This document shows positions 7,640 through 17,534 of a stretch of DNA of 64,000 nucleotides, piece after piece. The DNA is taken from contig JAQSWY010000016.1 in the NCBI GenBank assembly GCA_029266425.1, positions 42,452 through 106,451 on the forward strand, given 5' to 3'. Made by a program: the position numbers and the translations under genes. The stretch comes from Xanthobacteraceae bacterium (GTDB taxonomy: Bacteria > Pseudomonadota > Alphaproteobacteria > Rhizobiales > Xanthobacteraceae). The notes beneath the pieces are model-generated. The model was not told the DNA's origin, made no database searches, and was given only the letters and a program-made list of their open reading frames with translations. Within the stretch, counting starts at the first letter, position 1; the number at the start of each line of letters is the position of its first letter.

Positions 7640-9145
7640 ATGAACCTCGATTATCTCTGGACCGGTTTCGCCGTCGCCTTGACCTGGCAGAACCTCTTCA
7701 TCGGCCTGGTCGGCTGCTTCCTCGGAACGATCATCGGGGCACTTCCTGCCATAGGCCCGATCAACGGCATCGCCCTGCTTCTGCCCATCGCCTACACAAT
7801 GGGCCTGCCGCCGGAGAGCACGATGATCCTGCTTGCCGCCATCTATTCAGGCTCGGAATATGGCGGGCGCATCTCGTCGATCCTGCTCAATGTTCCGGGC
7901 GACGCCGGCGCCGTCATGACCGCATTGGACGGCAATCCGCTGGCGCGGCAGGGCCGTGCCGGCGAGGCGCTGATGATCAGCGGACTTTCCTCCTTCGTCG
8001 GCGGCATAATCGGCGTGCTCGGCCTCACCTTCTTCGCGCCGATGCTCGCTGGCCTCGCCATCGGTTTCGGACCTGCCGAATATTTCGTGCTGATGGTGTT
8101 CGCCTTCGCGACGCTGGGCTCGATGGTGGGAAGCCAGCCGGTAAAGACCCTGATCGGCTGCGTCCTCGGCCTGATGCTCGCCACCGTCGGCCTCGATCCG
8201 ACCTCCGGAGCCTATCGCTTCACCTTCGGCAGCCCGGAACTCGACGACGGCATCGACTTCGTCGTGCTGGTGATCGGTCTCTTCTCGATCTCCGAAGCCA
8301 TGCTCATGCTCGAAAGCCATATGTCGGGCAATGCCGTGATCGGCAAGGTCGGTCGAACCTTCGCGCGCATGAGCGACATCGTCCTCTCGATCGGAGCGAC
8401 CCTGCGAGGCTCGGTCATCGGCTTCATCGTCGGGGTGCTTCCGGGCACCGGCGCCTCGGTCGCGAGCGCCGTGTCCTATACACTGGAGAAGCGCGTTTCC
8501 GACACCGAGGGCACCTTCGGCAAGGGCGACATGCGCGGCCTCGCCTCGCCCGAGGCGGCCAACAACTCCTGCGCCGCGGGCGCCTTCGTCCCCATGCTGA
8601 CGCTTGGCGTCCCCGGCAGCGGCACGACCGCGGTCATGCTGGGCGCGCTGATGCTCTACAATGTCCAGCCGGGGCCGCAATTATTCGCCGAGCGCCCGGA
8701 GATCGTGGGCGGGCTGATCGCATCGCTCTATATCGGCAACGTCCTCCTGCTGCTCCTCAACATCCCGTTCGTCGGCGTCTTCTCGCGCCTGCTCATGCTG
8801 CCGAACTGGATCCTGGTGCCCGGCATCCTGGTGCTGTCGGTCGTGGGCGTCTATTCGACCCACGCCAGCGTCGGCTCCATCATCCTGATGCTGGGGGTAG
8901 GCTTCCTGGGATGGCTGTTGCGCAAGCTCGGCTTTGACATGGCCCCCATCATCCTCGGCTTCGTGCTCGGCCAGGTGATGGAGGTCAATCTGCGCAACGC
9001 GCTGGCGATCAGCGGCGGCGACCTCGGCATTCTCTTCCAGAGCAATATTTCGCTCGTGCTCTGGGGCCTGGCCCTGCTGGTCGCTGTCGGGCCCTGGCTT
9101 CTGTACTCGTCCAGGCGCGCTGCCCGGCTGGGTGCGTCGGCCTGA
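7640..9145 (+). CDS. tctA: Tripartite tricarboxylate transporter large permease TctA
   Basis: The main membrane permease of the TctCBA carrier, 501 residues with about eleven to twelve hydrophobic helices. Family signatures include GTIIGALPAIGPINGIALLLP near residue 30 (GALPAIGPINGIALLLP), AAIYSGSEYGGRISSILLN, PGDAGAVMTALDG and, in the second half, VGVLPGTGASVASAVSYTLEK (GVLPGTGASVASAVSY), SPEAANNSCAAGAFVPMLTLGVPGSGTTAV (VPMLTLGVPGSGTTAV). The two halves look like an internal duplication, as usual for TctA. It ends the tctCBA operon and faces hppA convergently. Confidence 0.95.
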   Translation: MNLDYLWTGFAVALTWQNLFIGLVGCFLGTIIGALPAIGPINGIALLLPIAYTMGLPPESTMILLAAIYSGSEYGGRISSILLNVPGDAGAVMTALDGNPLARQGRAGEALMISGLSSFVGGIIGVLGLTFFAPMLAGLAIGFGPAEYFVLMVFAFATLGSMVGSQPVKTLIGCVLGLMLATVGLDPTSGAYRFTFGSPELDDGIDFVVLVIGLFSISEAMLMLESHMSGNAVIGKVGRTFARMSDIVLSIGATLRGSVIGFIVGVLPGTGASVASAVSYTLEKRVSDTEGTFGKGDMRGLASPEAANNSCAAGAFVPMLTLGVPGSGTTAVMLGALMLYNVQPGPQLFAERPEIVGGLIASLYIGNVLLLLLNIPFVGVFSRLLMLPNWILVPGILVLSVVGVYSTHASVGSIILMLGVGFLGWLLRKLGFDMAPIILGFVLGQVMEVNLRNALAISGGDLGILFQSNISLVLWGLALLVAVGPWLLYSSRRAARLGASA

Positions 9146-9186
9146 CGCGCCGGTACTTCCGAGCGATCAGAACCTGCCTCTGAAAT

Positions 9187-9212
9187 GAGGGCTGGAGCAT
9201 GCTCCAACCCTC
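9187..9212. repeat. Near-perfect 26-base palindrome between tctA and hppA
   Basis: GAGGGCTGGAGCA (9187-9199) is the reverse complement of TGCTCCAACCCTC (9200-9212) with one mismatch. It sits between convergent genes and contains the GAGCATGCTC core also found in intergenic palindromes at 23507-23515 and 38967-39018, so it is probably a member of a dispersed element family and may work as a bidirectional terminator. Confidence 0.6.
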
Positions 9213-9228
9213 TACCGCGGTCGTAGAC

Positions 9229-11370
9229 TCAGTGCGCCAGCATGGCGAGCAGCAGCAGCGCCACGATGTTGGTGATCTTGATCATCGGGTTCACCGCCGG
9301 TCCGGCGGTGTCCTTGTAGGGATCGCCGACGGTATCGCCGGTGACCGAAGCCTTGTGGGCCTCCGAACCCTTGTAGTGGCGGACCCCGTCCTTATCGACG
9401 AAGCCGTCCTCGAACGACTTCTTCGCATTGTCCCAGGCGCCGCCGCCCGATGTCATCGAGATGGCGACGAACAGCCCGGTGACGATCACGCCGAGCAGCA
9501 TGGCGCCGACGGCGGAGAATGCCGCCGACTTACCGGCAGTCCCGCCCCCCGCCACCAGATAGATGACGAAGTAGCAGACCACCGGCGAGAGCACCGGCAG
9601 CAGCGACGGCACGATCATCTCCTTGATCGCCGCCTTGGTCAGCAGGTCGACGGCACGGGAATAGTCCGGCTTCTCGGTGCCCTGCATGATCCCCGGCTTC
9701 TCGCGGAACTGCCTGCGCACCTCTTCGACGATGGCGCCGGCGGCACGCCCGACCGCGGTCATGCCCATCGCGGCGAACAGGAACGGCAGCAGGCCGCCGA
9801 ACAGCAGGCCAACGACGACGTACGGATTTTCCAGCGAGAAGTTCGGCGTCACCCCCTCGAAATAGCTGCCGGGCGTAGCCCGCGCGGTGAAGTATTTCAG
9901 GTCCTGATTATAGGCGGCGAACAGCACCAGGGCGCCGAGGCCGGCCGAGGCAATGGCATAGCCCTTGGTGATCGCCTTGGTGGTGTTGCCGACCGCGTCG
10001 AGCGCGTCGGTCGACTGGCGCACCTCCTTCGGCAGGCCGGCCATTTCGGCAATGCCGCCGGCATTGTCGGTGACCGGGCCAAAGGCGTCGAGCGCCACCA
10101 CCATGCCGGCCAGCGCCAGCATCGTGGTCGCGGCGATGGCGATGCCGAACAGGCCGGCGAGGCCAAAGGCGCACAATATGCCGGCGATGATGACGAGCGT
10201 CGGCAGCGCGGTCGATTCGAGCGAGACGGCAAGGCCCTGGATGATATTGGTGCCGTGCCCGGTGACGGAGGCCTGGGCGATCGACACCACCGGGCGGAAG
10301 CCGGTGCCGGTGTAGTATTCGGTGATCCAGACGATCAGCCCGGTCACCGCCAGCCCGACCAGCCCGCACAGGAACAGCGAGAAGCCGGTGAAACCGGCAT
10401 TGTCGATCGGCCCGAAGCCGATCACCAGCCAGGTCACCAGGGCGACCGCGACCACCGAGAGCCCCGCCGTAGCGATGAAGCCGCGATAGAGCGCGCCCAT
10501 GATGGAGCGGTTCGCCGGCAGCTTGACGAAGAAGGTGCCGGCGATCGAGGTGATGATGCACACCGCGCCGATCGCGAGCGGATAGGTCAGCATCGCGCCG
10601 AGCAGCGCCGGATTGCTGCCGAAGAAGATGATGGCGAGCACCATGGTGGCGACCAGCGTCACCGCATAGGTCTCGAACAGGTCGGCCGCCATGCCGGCGC
10701 AGTCGCCGACATTGTCGCCGACATTGTCGGCGATAGTGGCGGGATTGCGGGGATCGTCCTCCGGGATGCCGGCTTCCACCTTGCCGACGAGGTCGCCGCC
10801 GACATCGGCGCCCTTGGTGAAGATGCCGCCGCCGAGGCGGGCGAAGATCGAAATCAGCGAAGCGCCGAAACCGAGCGCCACCAGGGCGTCGACCACGGTG
10901 CGGTCGCCCGGTGCGAAGCCGAGCGCATGAGTGAGGATGCCGAAATAGACCGTGACGCCGAGCAGAGCGAGGCCGGCCACCAGCATACCGGTGATCGCGC
11001 CCGCCTTGAAGGCGAGGTCGAGGCCGCCTTCCAGCGATTGCGTCGCCGCCTGCGCGGTGCGGACATTGGCGCGCACCGAGACGTTCATGCCGATGAAGCC
11101 GGCAATGCCGGAGAGCACCGCGCCGATCAGGAAGCCGATGCCGACCAGCCAGCCCAGCATGAAGCCCACGATCAGGAAGATCACCGCGCCGACGATGGCG
11201 ATGGTCGTGTATTGCCGCGCGAGATAGGCCTGCGCGCCCTCGCGGATCGCGCCCGCGATCTCCTGCATGCGCATGGTGCCGGGGTCAGAGGACATGACTT
11301 CCCGGCTCGCCCAGATGCCATAGGCAATCGACAGCAAGCCGCAGAGCACGATCAGAAAAAGAGAAAGCAT
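9229..11370 (-). CDS. hppA: Membrane-bound proton-translocating pyrophosphatase
   Basis: Hydrolyses inorganic pyrophosphate and pumps protons across the inner membrane. The 713-residue protein has about sixteen hydrophobic helices and the pyrophosphate-site motifs [20 protein letters not shown] ([19 protein letters not shown]), [19 protein letters not shown] and, near the end, [15 protein letters not shown] and [15 protein letters not shown]. The GNTTKA motif has Lys465 where potassium-dependent enzymes have Ala, which marks the K+-independent proton-pumping subfamily. Single-gene unit with its promoter in 11371-11594. Such pumps are frequent in Alphaproteobacteria and help conserve energy under low-energy or acid conditions. 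Confidence 0.97.
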   Translation of the reverse strand: MLSLFLIVLCGLLSIAYGIWASREVMSSDPGTMRMQEIAGAIREGAQAYLARQYTTIAIVGAVIFLIVGFMLGWLVGIGFLIGAVLSGIAGFIGMNVSVRANVRTAQAATQSLEGGLDLAFKAGAITGMLVAGLALLGVTVYFGILTHALGFAPGDRTVVDALVALGFGASLISIFARLGGGIFTKGADVGGDLVGKVEAGIPEDDPRNPATIADNVGDNVGDCAGMAADLFETYAVTLVATMVLAIIFFGSNPALLGAMLTYPLAIGAVCIITSIAGTFFVKLPANRSIMGALYRGFIATAGLSVVAVALVTWLVIGFGPIDNAGFTGFSLFLCGLVGLAVTGLIVWITEYYTGTGFRPVVSIAQASVTGHGTNIIQGLAVSLESTALPTLVIIAGILCAFGLAGLFGIAIAATTMLALAGMVVALDAFGPVTDNAGGIAEMAGLPKEVRQSTDALDAVGNTTKAITKGYAIASAGLGALVLFAAYNQDLKYFTARATPGSYFEGVTPNFSLENPYVVVGLLFGGLLPFLFAAMGMTAVGRAAGAIVEEVRRQFREKPGIMQGTEKPDYSRAVDLLTKAAIKEMIVPSLLPVLSPVVCYFVIYLVAGGGTAGKSAAFSAVGAMLLGVIVTGLFVAISMTSGGGAWDNAKKSFEDGFVDKDGVRHYKGSEAHKASVTGDTVGDPYKDTAGPAVNPMIKITNIVALLLLAMLAH

Positions 11371-11594
11371 GAGTTCAATCCCACCTAGGCTGTTTCCGAA
11401 GCGGCAGGATCGTTGTTGTCAGATGGCCGTGCTTTGCCGGCCTCGGTGCCCAGCCCGCCGCCCCTGGGCCCGAATTGCGGCGAGCGTGCCAAAAAGTCGC
11501 GCCACCCGCAACGAAACCTTGGGCGGAAGGCCCATAATCGGCTGACATTGCACGAATCGCGTCATGCTGACGCGGTATGGGAGGCAAATCGCGC

Positions 11595-12836
11595 TCAGCG
11601 GAAGCGAGTAGCCGCGAACGGCGTCGGGTCGGTGAAGGGAGTCGCCCCGCTCATCATCTCGGCAATGAGGCGCCCAGTCACCGGGCCGAGCGTGAAGCCG
11701 AGGTGCTGGTGGCCGATGGCAAGCCAGAGCCCCGGCCGCCCGGGCGCCGGTCCGACGACCGGCAGCATGTCGGGAAAGGCCGGCCGGCTGCCCATCCACG
11801 GCTCACTTTCCAGCCGCGGTCCGAGCGGGAATAGTTCGCGCGCCAGCGGCTCGGTCCAGTTGAGCTGCACGGGGGTCTTGTGGGCGTCCCGGCGGGCGAA
11901 CTCGACGCCGGTGGTGAGGCGGATGCCCTGCTCCACTGGCGTTATGACATAGCCGCCCTCCTCGTCGAGCACCGGACGCGACAGGCTGGCACCCGCACCC
12001 GCGGCATAGTGCATGTGGTAGCCGCGCTTCACCGCCAGCGGCAGGCGCAGCCCGAGCGAGCGCAGCACGTCCGGCGCCCATGGCCCGAGCGCCACAACCG
12101 CATTGGCGCCATCGACGCCGCCATCCTTCGTGACCGCCCGCCAGCCGCCCGGGATAGGTGCCAGCGCCCGCGCGTCCGCCTGGACGATGGTGCCGCCGAG
12201 CTTGCGGAAATACTCCGCATAGGCCTTCGTCACCCCGCCCGGGCTTGACACCGAATGCGGATCCGACCACAGCACGGCGCCGCGGAAGATCGGCCGCAGA
12301 TGCGGCTCCAGCGCGAGCGACTCCTCGATCGTGATCTCGCGCGGCGTGAGGCCGTATTGCCTGGCCAGCGGGAATTCGGAACGCTCGCGGTCGAGGCCGG
12401 CCTCGGTGCGGTAGAGCTTCAGCCACCCGCCCTCGCGGAAATAATGCATCGCGCCAGCTGCCCCGGCGAGGCGCTCATGCTCGGCGAGACTGAGCGCCAG
12501 CAGGTTCGCGATGGTACGGGCATAATGCAGGATACCTTCCGGCGAAGACGCCCGCCAATAGGCGTACATCCAGCGCGCGAGCACGGGCAGCGCGGTCCAG
12601 TGATAATTCGCCGCCGGATTGCGCTTCAGCACGATATCGGTGATCGCCTTGAGATCGTGCGGAAACGCCACCGGATAGATGGAGGCGCGCTCGACGAGGC
12701 CGGCATTGCCGTAGGAGGTCTCCTCGCCCGGTCCGCGACGGTCGATCAGCGTCACCTTGGCGCCGGAGAGCGCAAGATTGAGCGCGATCGAGGTGCCGAC
12801 AATGCCGGCCCCGAGCACGATCGTATCGGTCTTCAT
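11595..12836 (-). CDS. FAD-dependent D-amino-acid dehydrogenase-like oxidoreductase
   Basis: A 413-residue member of the DadA/DAO flavoprotein family. The N-terminal dinucleotide-binding motif is VLGAGIVGTSIALNLA, followed by the DadA-type RRGPGEETSYGNAG segment; the C-terminal part has GSRPAFPDMLPVVGPAP and the flavin-contacting GHQHLGFTLGP. The start at 12836 (MKTDTIV) leaves out an upstream in-frame stretch that is not protein-like. It lies directly downstream of an amino-acid binding-protein gene on the same strand (88-base gap), suggesting that the two handle the same amino acid, but no permease is present. Oxidative deamination of a D-amino acid or proline-like compound is inferred from family. 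Confidence 0.85.
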   Translation of the reverse strand: MKTDTIVLGAGIVGTSIALNLALSGAKVTLIDRRGPGEETSYGNAGLVERASIYPVAFPHDLKAITDIVLKRNPAANYHWTALPVLARWMYAYWRASSPEGILHYARTIANLLALSLAEHERLAGAAGAMHYFREGGWLKLYRTEAGLDRERSEFPLARQYGLTPREITIEESLALEPHLRPIFRGAVLWSDPHSVSSPGGVTKAYAEYFRKLGGTIVQADARALAPIPGGWRAVTKDGGVDGANAVVALGPWAPDVLRSLGLRLPLAVKRGYHMHYAAGAGASLSRPVLDEEGGYVITPVEQGIRLTTGVEFARRDAHKTPVQLNWTEPLARELFPLGPRLESEPWMGSRPAFPDMLPVVGPAPGRPGLWLAIGHQHLGFTLGPVTGRLIAEMMSGATPFTDPTPFAATRFR

Positions 12837-12924
12837 GGAATTCACCGCAGATCGGATATGGCTGAGACAGATGGGCGGACCTGGCTGAAAACCAGATCCG
12901 CCCACGTATTCCGATCAATAGATA

Positions 12925-13689
12925 TCAATAGATATCGAAGGGGAAATACTTCTCGTTGATCTTCTTGTAGGTGCCGTCGGCGACGATCTCCTTGATCGCC
13001 TTGTTCAGCGCCTCGCGCAGTTCGTTGTCTTCCTTGCGCACGGCGATGCCGGTGCCCTCGGGATTGACATCCTTGAGGTCCGCGCCGACGAACTTGCAGC
13101 ACTTGCCGGCGTCGGTCTTCTCCAGCCACTCATAGAGCACGAACTTGTCGGCGAGGATCGTGTCGAGCCGGCCATTGGCGAGGTCGGCATTGGCTTCATC
13201 CTGCGTCGGATAGAGCTTGATCTCGCTGTCCTTGTACTTCTCCTCGAGGTACACCGCCGCGGTGGTCGAAGACTGCGTGCCGATGGTCTTGCCCTTCAGC
13301 GCCGCCGGCGAGATGTCGGTGATCTTGGTGTCCTTGGGCGCGATGAAATTGCCCGGCGTCGAATAATACGGGACGGTGAAGGCGACCTTCTGCTTGCGCT
13401 CCTCGGTGATCGACATCGAGGCGATGATGGCGTCGAACTTCTTGGCGAGCAGGGCCGGGATGATGCCGTCCCAATCCTGGGCGACGAAGGTGCATTCCAC
13501 CTTCATCTTGGCACAGAGCGCCTTGCCGATGTCGATGTCGAAGCCGACCAGTTCGCCCCCCGGGTTCACCGAGTTGAAGGGCGGATAGGCGCCTTCGGTG
13601 CCCATGCGCACCTTCTTCATCTCGGCGAGGGCCGCGCCGGCTCCAAGCGCGAGCATGGCTGCGGCCACGAAAATACTTGCGGTCTTCAT
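12925..13689 (-). CDS. Amino-acid ABC transporter periplasmic binding protein (HisJ/ArgT class)
   Basis: A 254-residue exported type II binding protein. Signal peptide cleaves plausibly at GAALAEMKK. Family motifs are KVRMGTEGAYPPFNSVNPGG (RMGTEGAYPPFNSVNPGG), LVGFDIDIGKALCAKMKVEC, WDGIIPALLAKKFDAIIASM and the LDTILADKFVLYEWL segment of lobe two, all typical of lysine/arginine/ornithine/histidine receptors. No membrane or ATPase subunit is adjacent, so it must borrow a permease encoded elsewhere, or act with the neighbouring dehydrogenase in D-amino-acid or opine-like use. The ligand is not determinable here. Two copies of an ATAGATATC-type repeat lie over its stop codon. Confidence 0.88.
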   Translation of the reverse strand: MKTASIFVAAAMLALGAGAALAEMKKVRMGTEGAYPPFNSVNPGGELVGFDIDIGKALCAKMKVECTFVAQDWDGIIPALLAKKFDAIIASMSITEERKQKVAFTVPYYSTPGNFIAPKDTKITDISPAALKGKTIGTQSSTTAAVYLEEKYKDSEIKLYPTQDEANADLANGRLDTILADKFVLYEWLEKTDAGKCCKFVGADLKDVNPEGTGIAVRKEDNELREALNKAIKEIVADGTYKKINEKYFPFDIY

Positions 13690-13783
13690 TTTTCAGTTCC
13701 CATCTGTCCGCCCCGCTAAGGCGAAAAGCTAGGCCCGGAAAACAACCGTGGCAATCCGTAGAATATCCGGCTTTGGTAGGGTG

Positions 13784-14794
13784 TCAGAAATGGCTGAAGC
13801 TCTGCTGCTTCAGCACCATCGTGGCGCCGCCCGCCGCCTCCACGGTCAACCCCTGCCCGCCCAGCGTTCTGCCGAGCACGGTCACGCCGACGCCGGCCGC
13901 AGTGGCCACCGCGCCGAAGGCATCGAGCCGATCCTCGGGCATGACCGCGAGGATCTCGTAGTCGTCGCCACCGGTCAGCGCGGTCTCCAGCAATGCCGGC
14001 TCGGCCGCAATCGCGGCGCGCGCAGCCGCCGAGAGCGGCACGCGGGCCGCCTCGATCCGGCCGGCGACGCCCGAGGCGGCCAGCAGCTTGGCGAGATCGC
14101 CCACGAGCCCATCCGACACATCCATGGCGGCGCTGGCGTGCTCGCGCAGCGCCGTGCTGAGCACAAGGCGCGGACGCGGGTGCAGATAGCGGTCCTTGAG
14201 GAATGCGAGGTCCGCCGCACCCAATCCGGCAAAGCCGGCGCGCCCGGGATCGAGCCGCAGGGCGAGCCCGAGAGCGGCATCGCCAATGGTGCCGGTGACG
14301 ACGATCGCCTGCCCGACCTTGGCGTCGAGCCGTGTCACCATGCGCCCCGCCGGCACGGTGCCGAGCGCGGTGATCGACACGGTGAAGGGGCCGGGCGTAC
14401 GCACCGTATCGCCGCCGAGCAGCGGCGCGCCGTACGCTGCACAGTCGTCGCCGAGCCCCCGGGCGAAGGCGACGAGCGCCGCCTCGTCCATGCCGGGCGG
14501 CACCGCGAAGGCCAGAAGCACGCCGAGCGGATCGGCTCCCTTGGCGGCGAGATCGGACAGATTGACCCTCAACGCCTTGCGGGCGATCGAGGCCGGCGGA
14601 TCGTCGGGGAAGAAATGCACGCCGGCAACCAGCGCATCCTTGGTCAGGACCAGATCATGCCCGGGCGGCGGCGCGATGACCGCGGCATCGTCCATCAGAC
14701 CGAGCGCGCCGGGGTGCCGCGCCAAGGGCGCGAACAGTCGGGCGATCAGCCTGTCCTCGGCGGAACCGCCCCCGTCCGTGCCGCCCGCGCCCAT
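13784..14794 (-). CDS. thiL: Thiamine-monophosphate kinase
   Basis: Phosphorylates thiamine monophosphate to thiamine diphosphate, the active cofactor. The 336-residue protein shows the PurM-like fold: GLMDDAAVIAPPPGHDLVLT (metal-binding DDAA), VHFFPDDPPASIARKALRVNLSDLAAKGADP (RVNLSDLAAKGADP), [26 protein letters not shown] and GGDDYEIL. It ends the glyA-to-thiL gene series, starting 8 bases after the nusB stop, the usual pairing in Proteobacteria. No TPP riboswitch is apparent upstream. Confidence 0.95.
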   Translation of the reverse strand: MGAGGTDGGGSAEDRLIARLFAPLARHPGALGLMDDAAVIAPPPGHDLVLTKDALVAGVHFFPDDPPASIARKALRVNLSDLAAKGADPLGVLLAFAVPPGMDEAALVAFARGLGDDCAAYGAPLLGGDTVRTPGPFTVSITALGTVPAGRMVTRLDAKVGQAIVVTGTIGDAALGLALRLDPGRAGFAGLGAADLAFLKDRYLHPRPRLVLSTALREHASAAMDVSDGLVGDLAKLLAASGVAGRIEAARVPLSAAARAAIAAEPALLETALTGGDDYEILAVMPEDRLDAFGAVATAAGVGVTVLGRTLGGQGLTVEAAGGATMVLKQQSFSHF

Positions 14795-14802
14795 GACAGC
14801 CC

Positions 14803-15288
14803 CTATGTCGTGAATTCGTCGGCGCGCTTGTCCCGCGCCAGCCCGTCGAGCACGGCGTTCACCATGCCGGTCTCCTCGCGATCGAGGAAGGCGGCGGCGA
14901 CATTGACATACTCCGCCACAACGACACGCGCCGGCACGTCCGGACGCGCGCCGAGCTCATAGGCGCCAGCGCGCAAGACCGCGCGCAGCACCGCTTCGAT
15001 GCGCTTCAGCGGCCAGCCCTTCACCAGGGCGGCGTCGAGCTCGGGATCGATGCTGCGCTGCTCGCGCAGCACCCCGCCGACGATGTCGCGAAACAACGTC
15101 AGATCGGCGGGAGCGATCTCATCGCCCTCGATCTCGCGGCCGATCCAGTGGCTTTCGAACTGGGCGAGGATGTCGGGCAGCGGCGTCGCCGCCACGTCCA
15201 TCTGGTAGAGCGCCTGCACGGCATTGAGCCGCGCCGCGCTCTTGCGGACCGGCTTGTGGTTCACGGGCTTGGTCGGCGTCGTGGTCAT
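14803..15288 (-). CDS. nusB: Transcription antitermination factor NusB
   Basis: RNA-binding factor (161 residues) that joins NusE/S10 at boxA in rRNA antitermination. The N-terminal Arg-rich segment RKSAARLNAVQALYQMDV and the C-terminal PARVVVAEYVNVAAAFLDREETGMVNAVLDGLAR (EYVNVAAAF, FVNAVLD-like MVNAVLDGLA) are diagnostic. It starts 3 bases after the ribH stop, and thiL follows, so it is transcribed with the riboflavin genes as in many bacteria. Confidence 0.95.
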   Translation of the reverse strand: MTTTPTKPVNHKPVRKSAARLNAVQALYQMDVAATPLPDILAQFESHWIGREIEGDEIAPADLTLFRDIVGGVLREQRSIDPELDAALVKGWPLKRIEAVLRAVLRAGAYELGARPDVPARVVVAEYVNVAAAFLDREETGMVNAVLDGLARDKRADEFTT

Positions 15289-15291
15289 GCC

Positions 15292-15774
15292 TCACCCGAC
15301 CTTGCGTTTAAGCCGCAGCAGCGAAAGCGCCGCCTTGGCCGCGCCGCCGCCCTTGTCGCCGTCCGACACGCGCGCGCGCACCCAAGCCTGCTCGTCCGTC
15401 TCGACCGTCAGTATGCCGTTGCCGAGCGGCAGCTTGCGGGCGACGGCGAGATCCATAAGCGCGCGGGCGGATTCACCGGCGACGATCTCGAAATGATAGG
15501 TCTCGCCGCGGATCACGCAGCCGAGGGTCACCACCGCATCGTAGGGACGCCCGGCATGGGCCGCCGCATCGAGCGCGATCGCGGTCGCGGGCGGCACTTC
15601 GAGCGTGCCGGGAACGGTGACGACATCATAGGCGGCACCGGCATACGCGAGCGCCGCGGTGGCGCCGGCCAGCAGCTCATCGGCGATGTCGTCATAGAAG
15701 CGGGCCTCGACGATCAGAACGCGCCCGTGGACGGGAGCGTCATCGGAGGCGCGCGGCGGGCGCGGGCTCGCCAT
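15292..15774 (-). CDS. ribH: 6,7-dimethyl-8-ribityllumazine synthase
   Basis: Condenses the ribitylamino-uracil with dihydroxybutanone phosphate, the penultimate step of riboflavin synthesis. In the 160-residue product the motifs are [37 protein letters not shown] and the catalytic-His region, with [14 protein letters not shown] at the subunit interface. Gene order ribD, ribE, ribH, nusB is standard in Alphaproteobacteria. The C-terminus ([11 protein letters not shown]) matches the family. Confidence 0.95.
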   Translation of the reverse strand: MASPRPPRASDDAPVHGRVLIVEARFYDDIADELLAGATAALAYAGAAYDVVTVPGTLEVPPATAIALDAAAHAGRPYDAVVTLGCVIRGETYHFEIVAGESARALMDLAVARKLPLGNGILTVETDEQAWVRARVSDGDKGGGAAKAALSLLRLKRKVG

Positions 15775-15817
15775 GGGGAAACCTCATGCAACTGGACGGG
15801 CGCAGGACGTACAGGGC

Positions 15818-16408
15818 TCAGCGGAACTCCGCAAGCCGCGCGGCGTAACGGGCCATCATGTCGATTTCGATATTGACAGCGGATCCCGCTCGCACCTCGC
15901 CCCACGCCGTGTGGGAAAGCGTGTGCGGGATCAGAAGGCAGGAGAAGCGCGCATCGTCGACCTCGTTCACCGTGAGCGAGGTGCCGTCGAGTGCAATGGA
16001 CCCCTTGGGGGCGATGAAGCGGGCAAGCGCGTCCGGCGCCTCGAACCAGAAGCGCGTGGTCTCGCCGAGATCCTTCCGGGAGATCACCCTGGCGATGCCG
16101 TCGGCATGGCCCTGGACGATATGGCCGCCGAGTTCGTCGCCGATCTTCAAGGCACGTTCCAGATTGATGCGGGCGCCAGGCGCCCAGCTGCTCACGGTGG
16201 TGATGGCGAGGGTCTCCGGCGCCGCCTCAACATCGAAGGCGCCCTCATCCGTGCCGACCACGGTGAGGCACACGCCCGAACAGGCGATGGAGGCGCCGAG
16301 ATCGATGCGCGCCGTGTCATAGCGGGTCAGGATGGTCAGGCGGCGGACATCGTTGCGCGGCTCGATCCGCGCCACTTCGCCCACATCGGTGATGATGCCG
16401 GTGAACAT
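15818..16408 (-). CDS. ribE: Riboflavin synthase alpha subunit
   Basis: Dismutates two lumazine molecules into riboflavin. The 196-residue protein has the expected duplicated lumazine-binding domain: MFTGIITDVGEVARIE at the start, IACSGVCLTVVG in the first repeat, then HIVQGHADGIARVI and GSIALDGTSLTVNEVDDARF in the second. It starts 4 bases downstream of the ribD stop and is followed after a 43-base gap by ribH. Confidence 0.95.
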   Translation of the reverse strand: MFTGIITDVGEVARIEPRNDVRRLTILTRYDTARIDLGASIACSGVCLTVVGTDEGAFDVEAAPETLAITTVSSWAPGARINLERALKIGDELGGHIVQGHADGIARVISRKDLGETTRFWFEAPDALARFIAPKGSIALDGTSLTVNEVDDARFSCLLIPHTLSHTAWGEVRAGSAVNIEIDMMARYAARLAEFR

Positions 16409-16412
16409 GATC

Positions 16413-17534
16413 TCAGGGTCGCCTCAGTACGCGCAGGCGATCGGGCCCGTGCATCTCGGTTTCGGTCCCGCTCAGATAAGCGTCGAGCGCGGAGAGCGGC
16501 AAGCCGTGCAAGGCGTCGATTGCATCCTCGCCGAGAGTGAGCGGCGCGGTGAAGACGTTCGCCTCGTCGACCAGTCCGGCCTCCAGGAGGGCGGACGCGA
16601 CACGCGGCCCCGCCTCCACCATCAGCCGGGTGATCCCGCGCATGGCGAGCAGATGCACGGCTTCGTGCAGATCAAGGCCGCCCGAGGGGCGGCGGCGCAC
16701 CCGCATCACCTCGACGCCAATCTCGGTCAGCGTCGTCTCCCGGTCGCTCGATGCGTCCTCGGCGGCAATCAGCCACAGGGGCGCGGTCTCGTGGGTGGCG
16801 ACCAGGCCCGAGGCCAGCGGCAGGCGCAGCTCGCTGTCGAGGACGACCCGCACCGGGGAACGGTCGAGCATGCCGGGCAGCCGGCAGGTCAGCTGCGGGT
16901 CATCGGACAGCACGGTGCCGATGCCGGTGAGCACCGCATCGTGTGTGGCGCGCATCAGATGCACCCGGCGCCGCACGGCCTCGCCGGTGATCGCAACCCG
17001 CCGTCGGCCGGCGAGCGCGGCCTTGCCGTCCGCCGAAACCGCGAGCTTGAGCATGATGTGCGGGCGACCCGCCGTGACGCGGCGTATATGCCCGGCATGG
17101 ACGAGGCGCGCCTCCTCGGTGCCCACGCCGGTGGTCACCGCGATTCCATGCGAGCGCAGGAAGGCGAAGCCGCGGCCGGCGACGCGGATGTCCGGATCCT
17201 CGATCGCCGCCACGACGCGGGAGATGCCGGCCGCCTTTATGGCGTCGATGCAGGGCGGGGTCTGGCCATGGTGCGAGCAGGGCTCCAGCGTGACATAGAG
17301 CGTCGCACCCCGCGCCGCCTCCCCCGCCAGCGCCAATGCCCGCGGTTCGGCATGGGGACGGCCGCCTCTGGCGGTGCCGGCATGGGCGAGGATCAAGGGC
17401 CCCTGCCCGGTCTCGCGCACCACCAGGGCGCCGACTGCCGGGTTGGGCCAGGTCATGCCGAGATTGAGCCGGCCGGCCGCCATCGCGGCGCGCATCAGCC
17501 AGTCGTCGTAATACGCGCCCTGCGGCACGCTCAT
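16413..17534 (-). CDS. ribD: Bifunctional riboflavin deaminase/reductase RibD
   Basis: Catalyses deamination and then side-chain reduction of the pyrimidine intermediate in riboflavin synthesis. In 373 residues the N-terminal deaminase has the zinc motif [16 protein letters not shown] and [14 protein letters not shown]; the C-terminal reductase has [30 protein letters not shown] and [18 protein letters not shown]. Its ATG overlaps the stop of nrdR (ATGA at 17531-17534). I see no FMN riboswitch within the operon or upstream of glyA. Confidence 0.96.
   Translation of the reverse strand: MSVPQGAYYDDWLMRAAMAAGRLNLGMTWPNPAVGALVVRETGQGPLILAHAGTARGGRPHAEPRALALAGEAARGATLYVTLEPCSHHGQTPPCIDAIKAAGISRVVAAIEDPDIRVAGRGFAFLRSHGIAVTTGVGTEEARLVHAGHIRRVTAGRPHIMLKLAVSADGKAALAGRRRVAITGEAVRRRVHLMRATHDAVLTGIGTVLSDDPQLTCRLPGMLDRSPVRVVLDSELRLPLASGLVATHETAPLWLIAAEDASSDRETTLTEIGVEVMRVRRRPSGGLDLHEAVHLLAMRGITRLMVEAGPRVASALLEAGLVDEANVFTAPLTLGEDAIDALHGLPLSALDAYLSGTETEMHGPDRLRVLRRP

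Noticed and set aside
9199..11388. A 729-codon open frame opposite hppA
   Set aside because: It is the antisense shadow of the pyrophosphatase gene, with a His/Asp/Arg-rich translation typical of GC-rich shadow frames.
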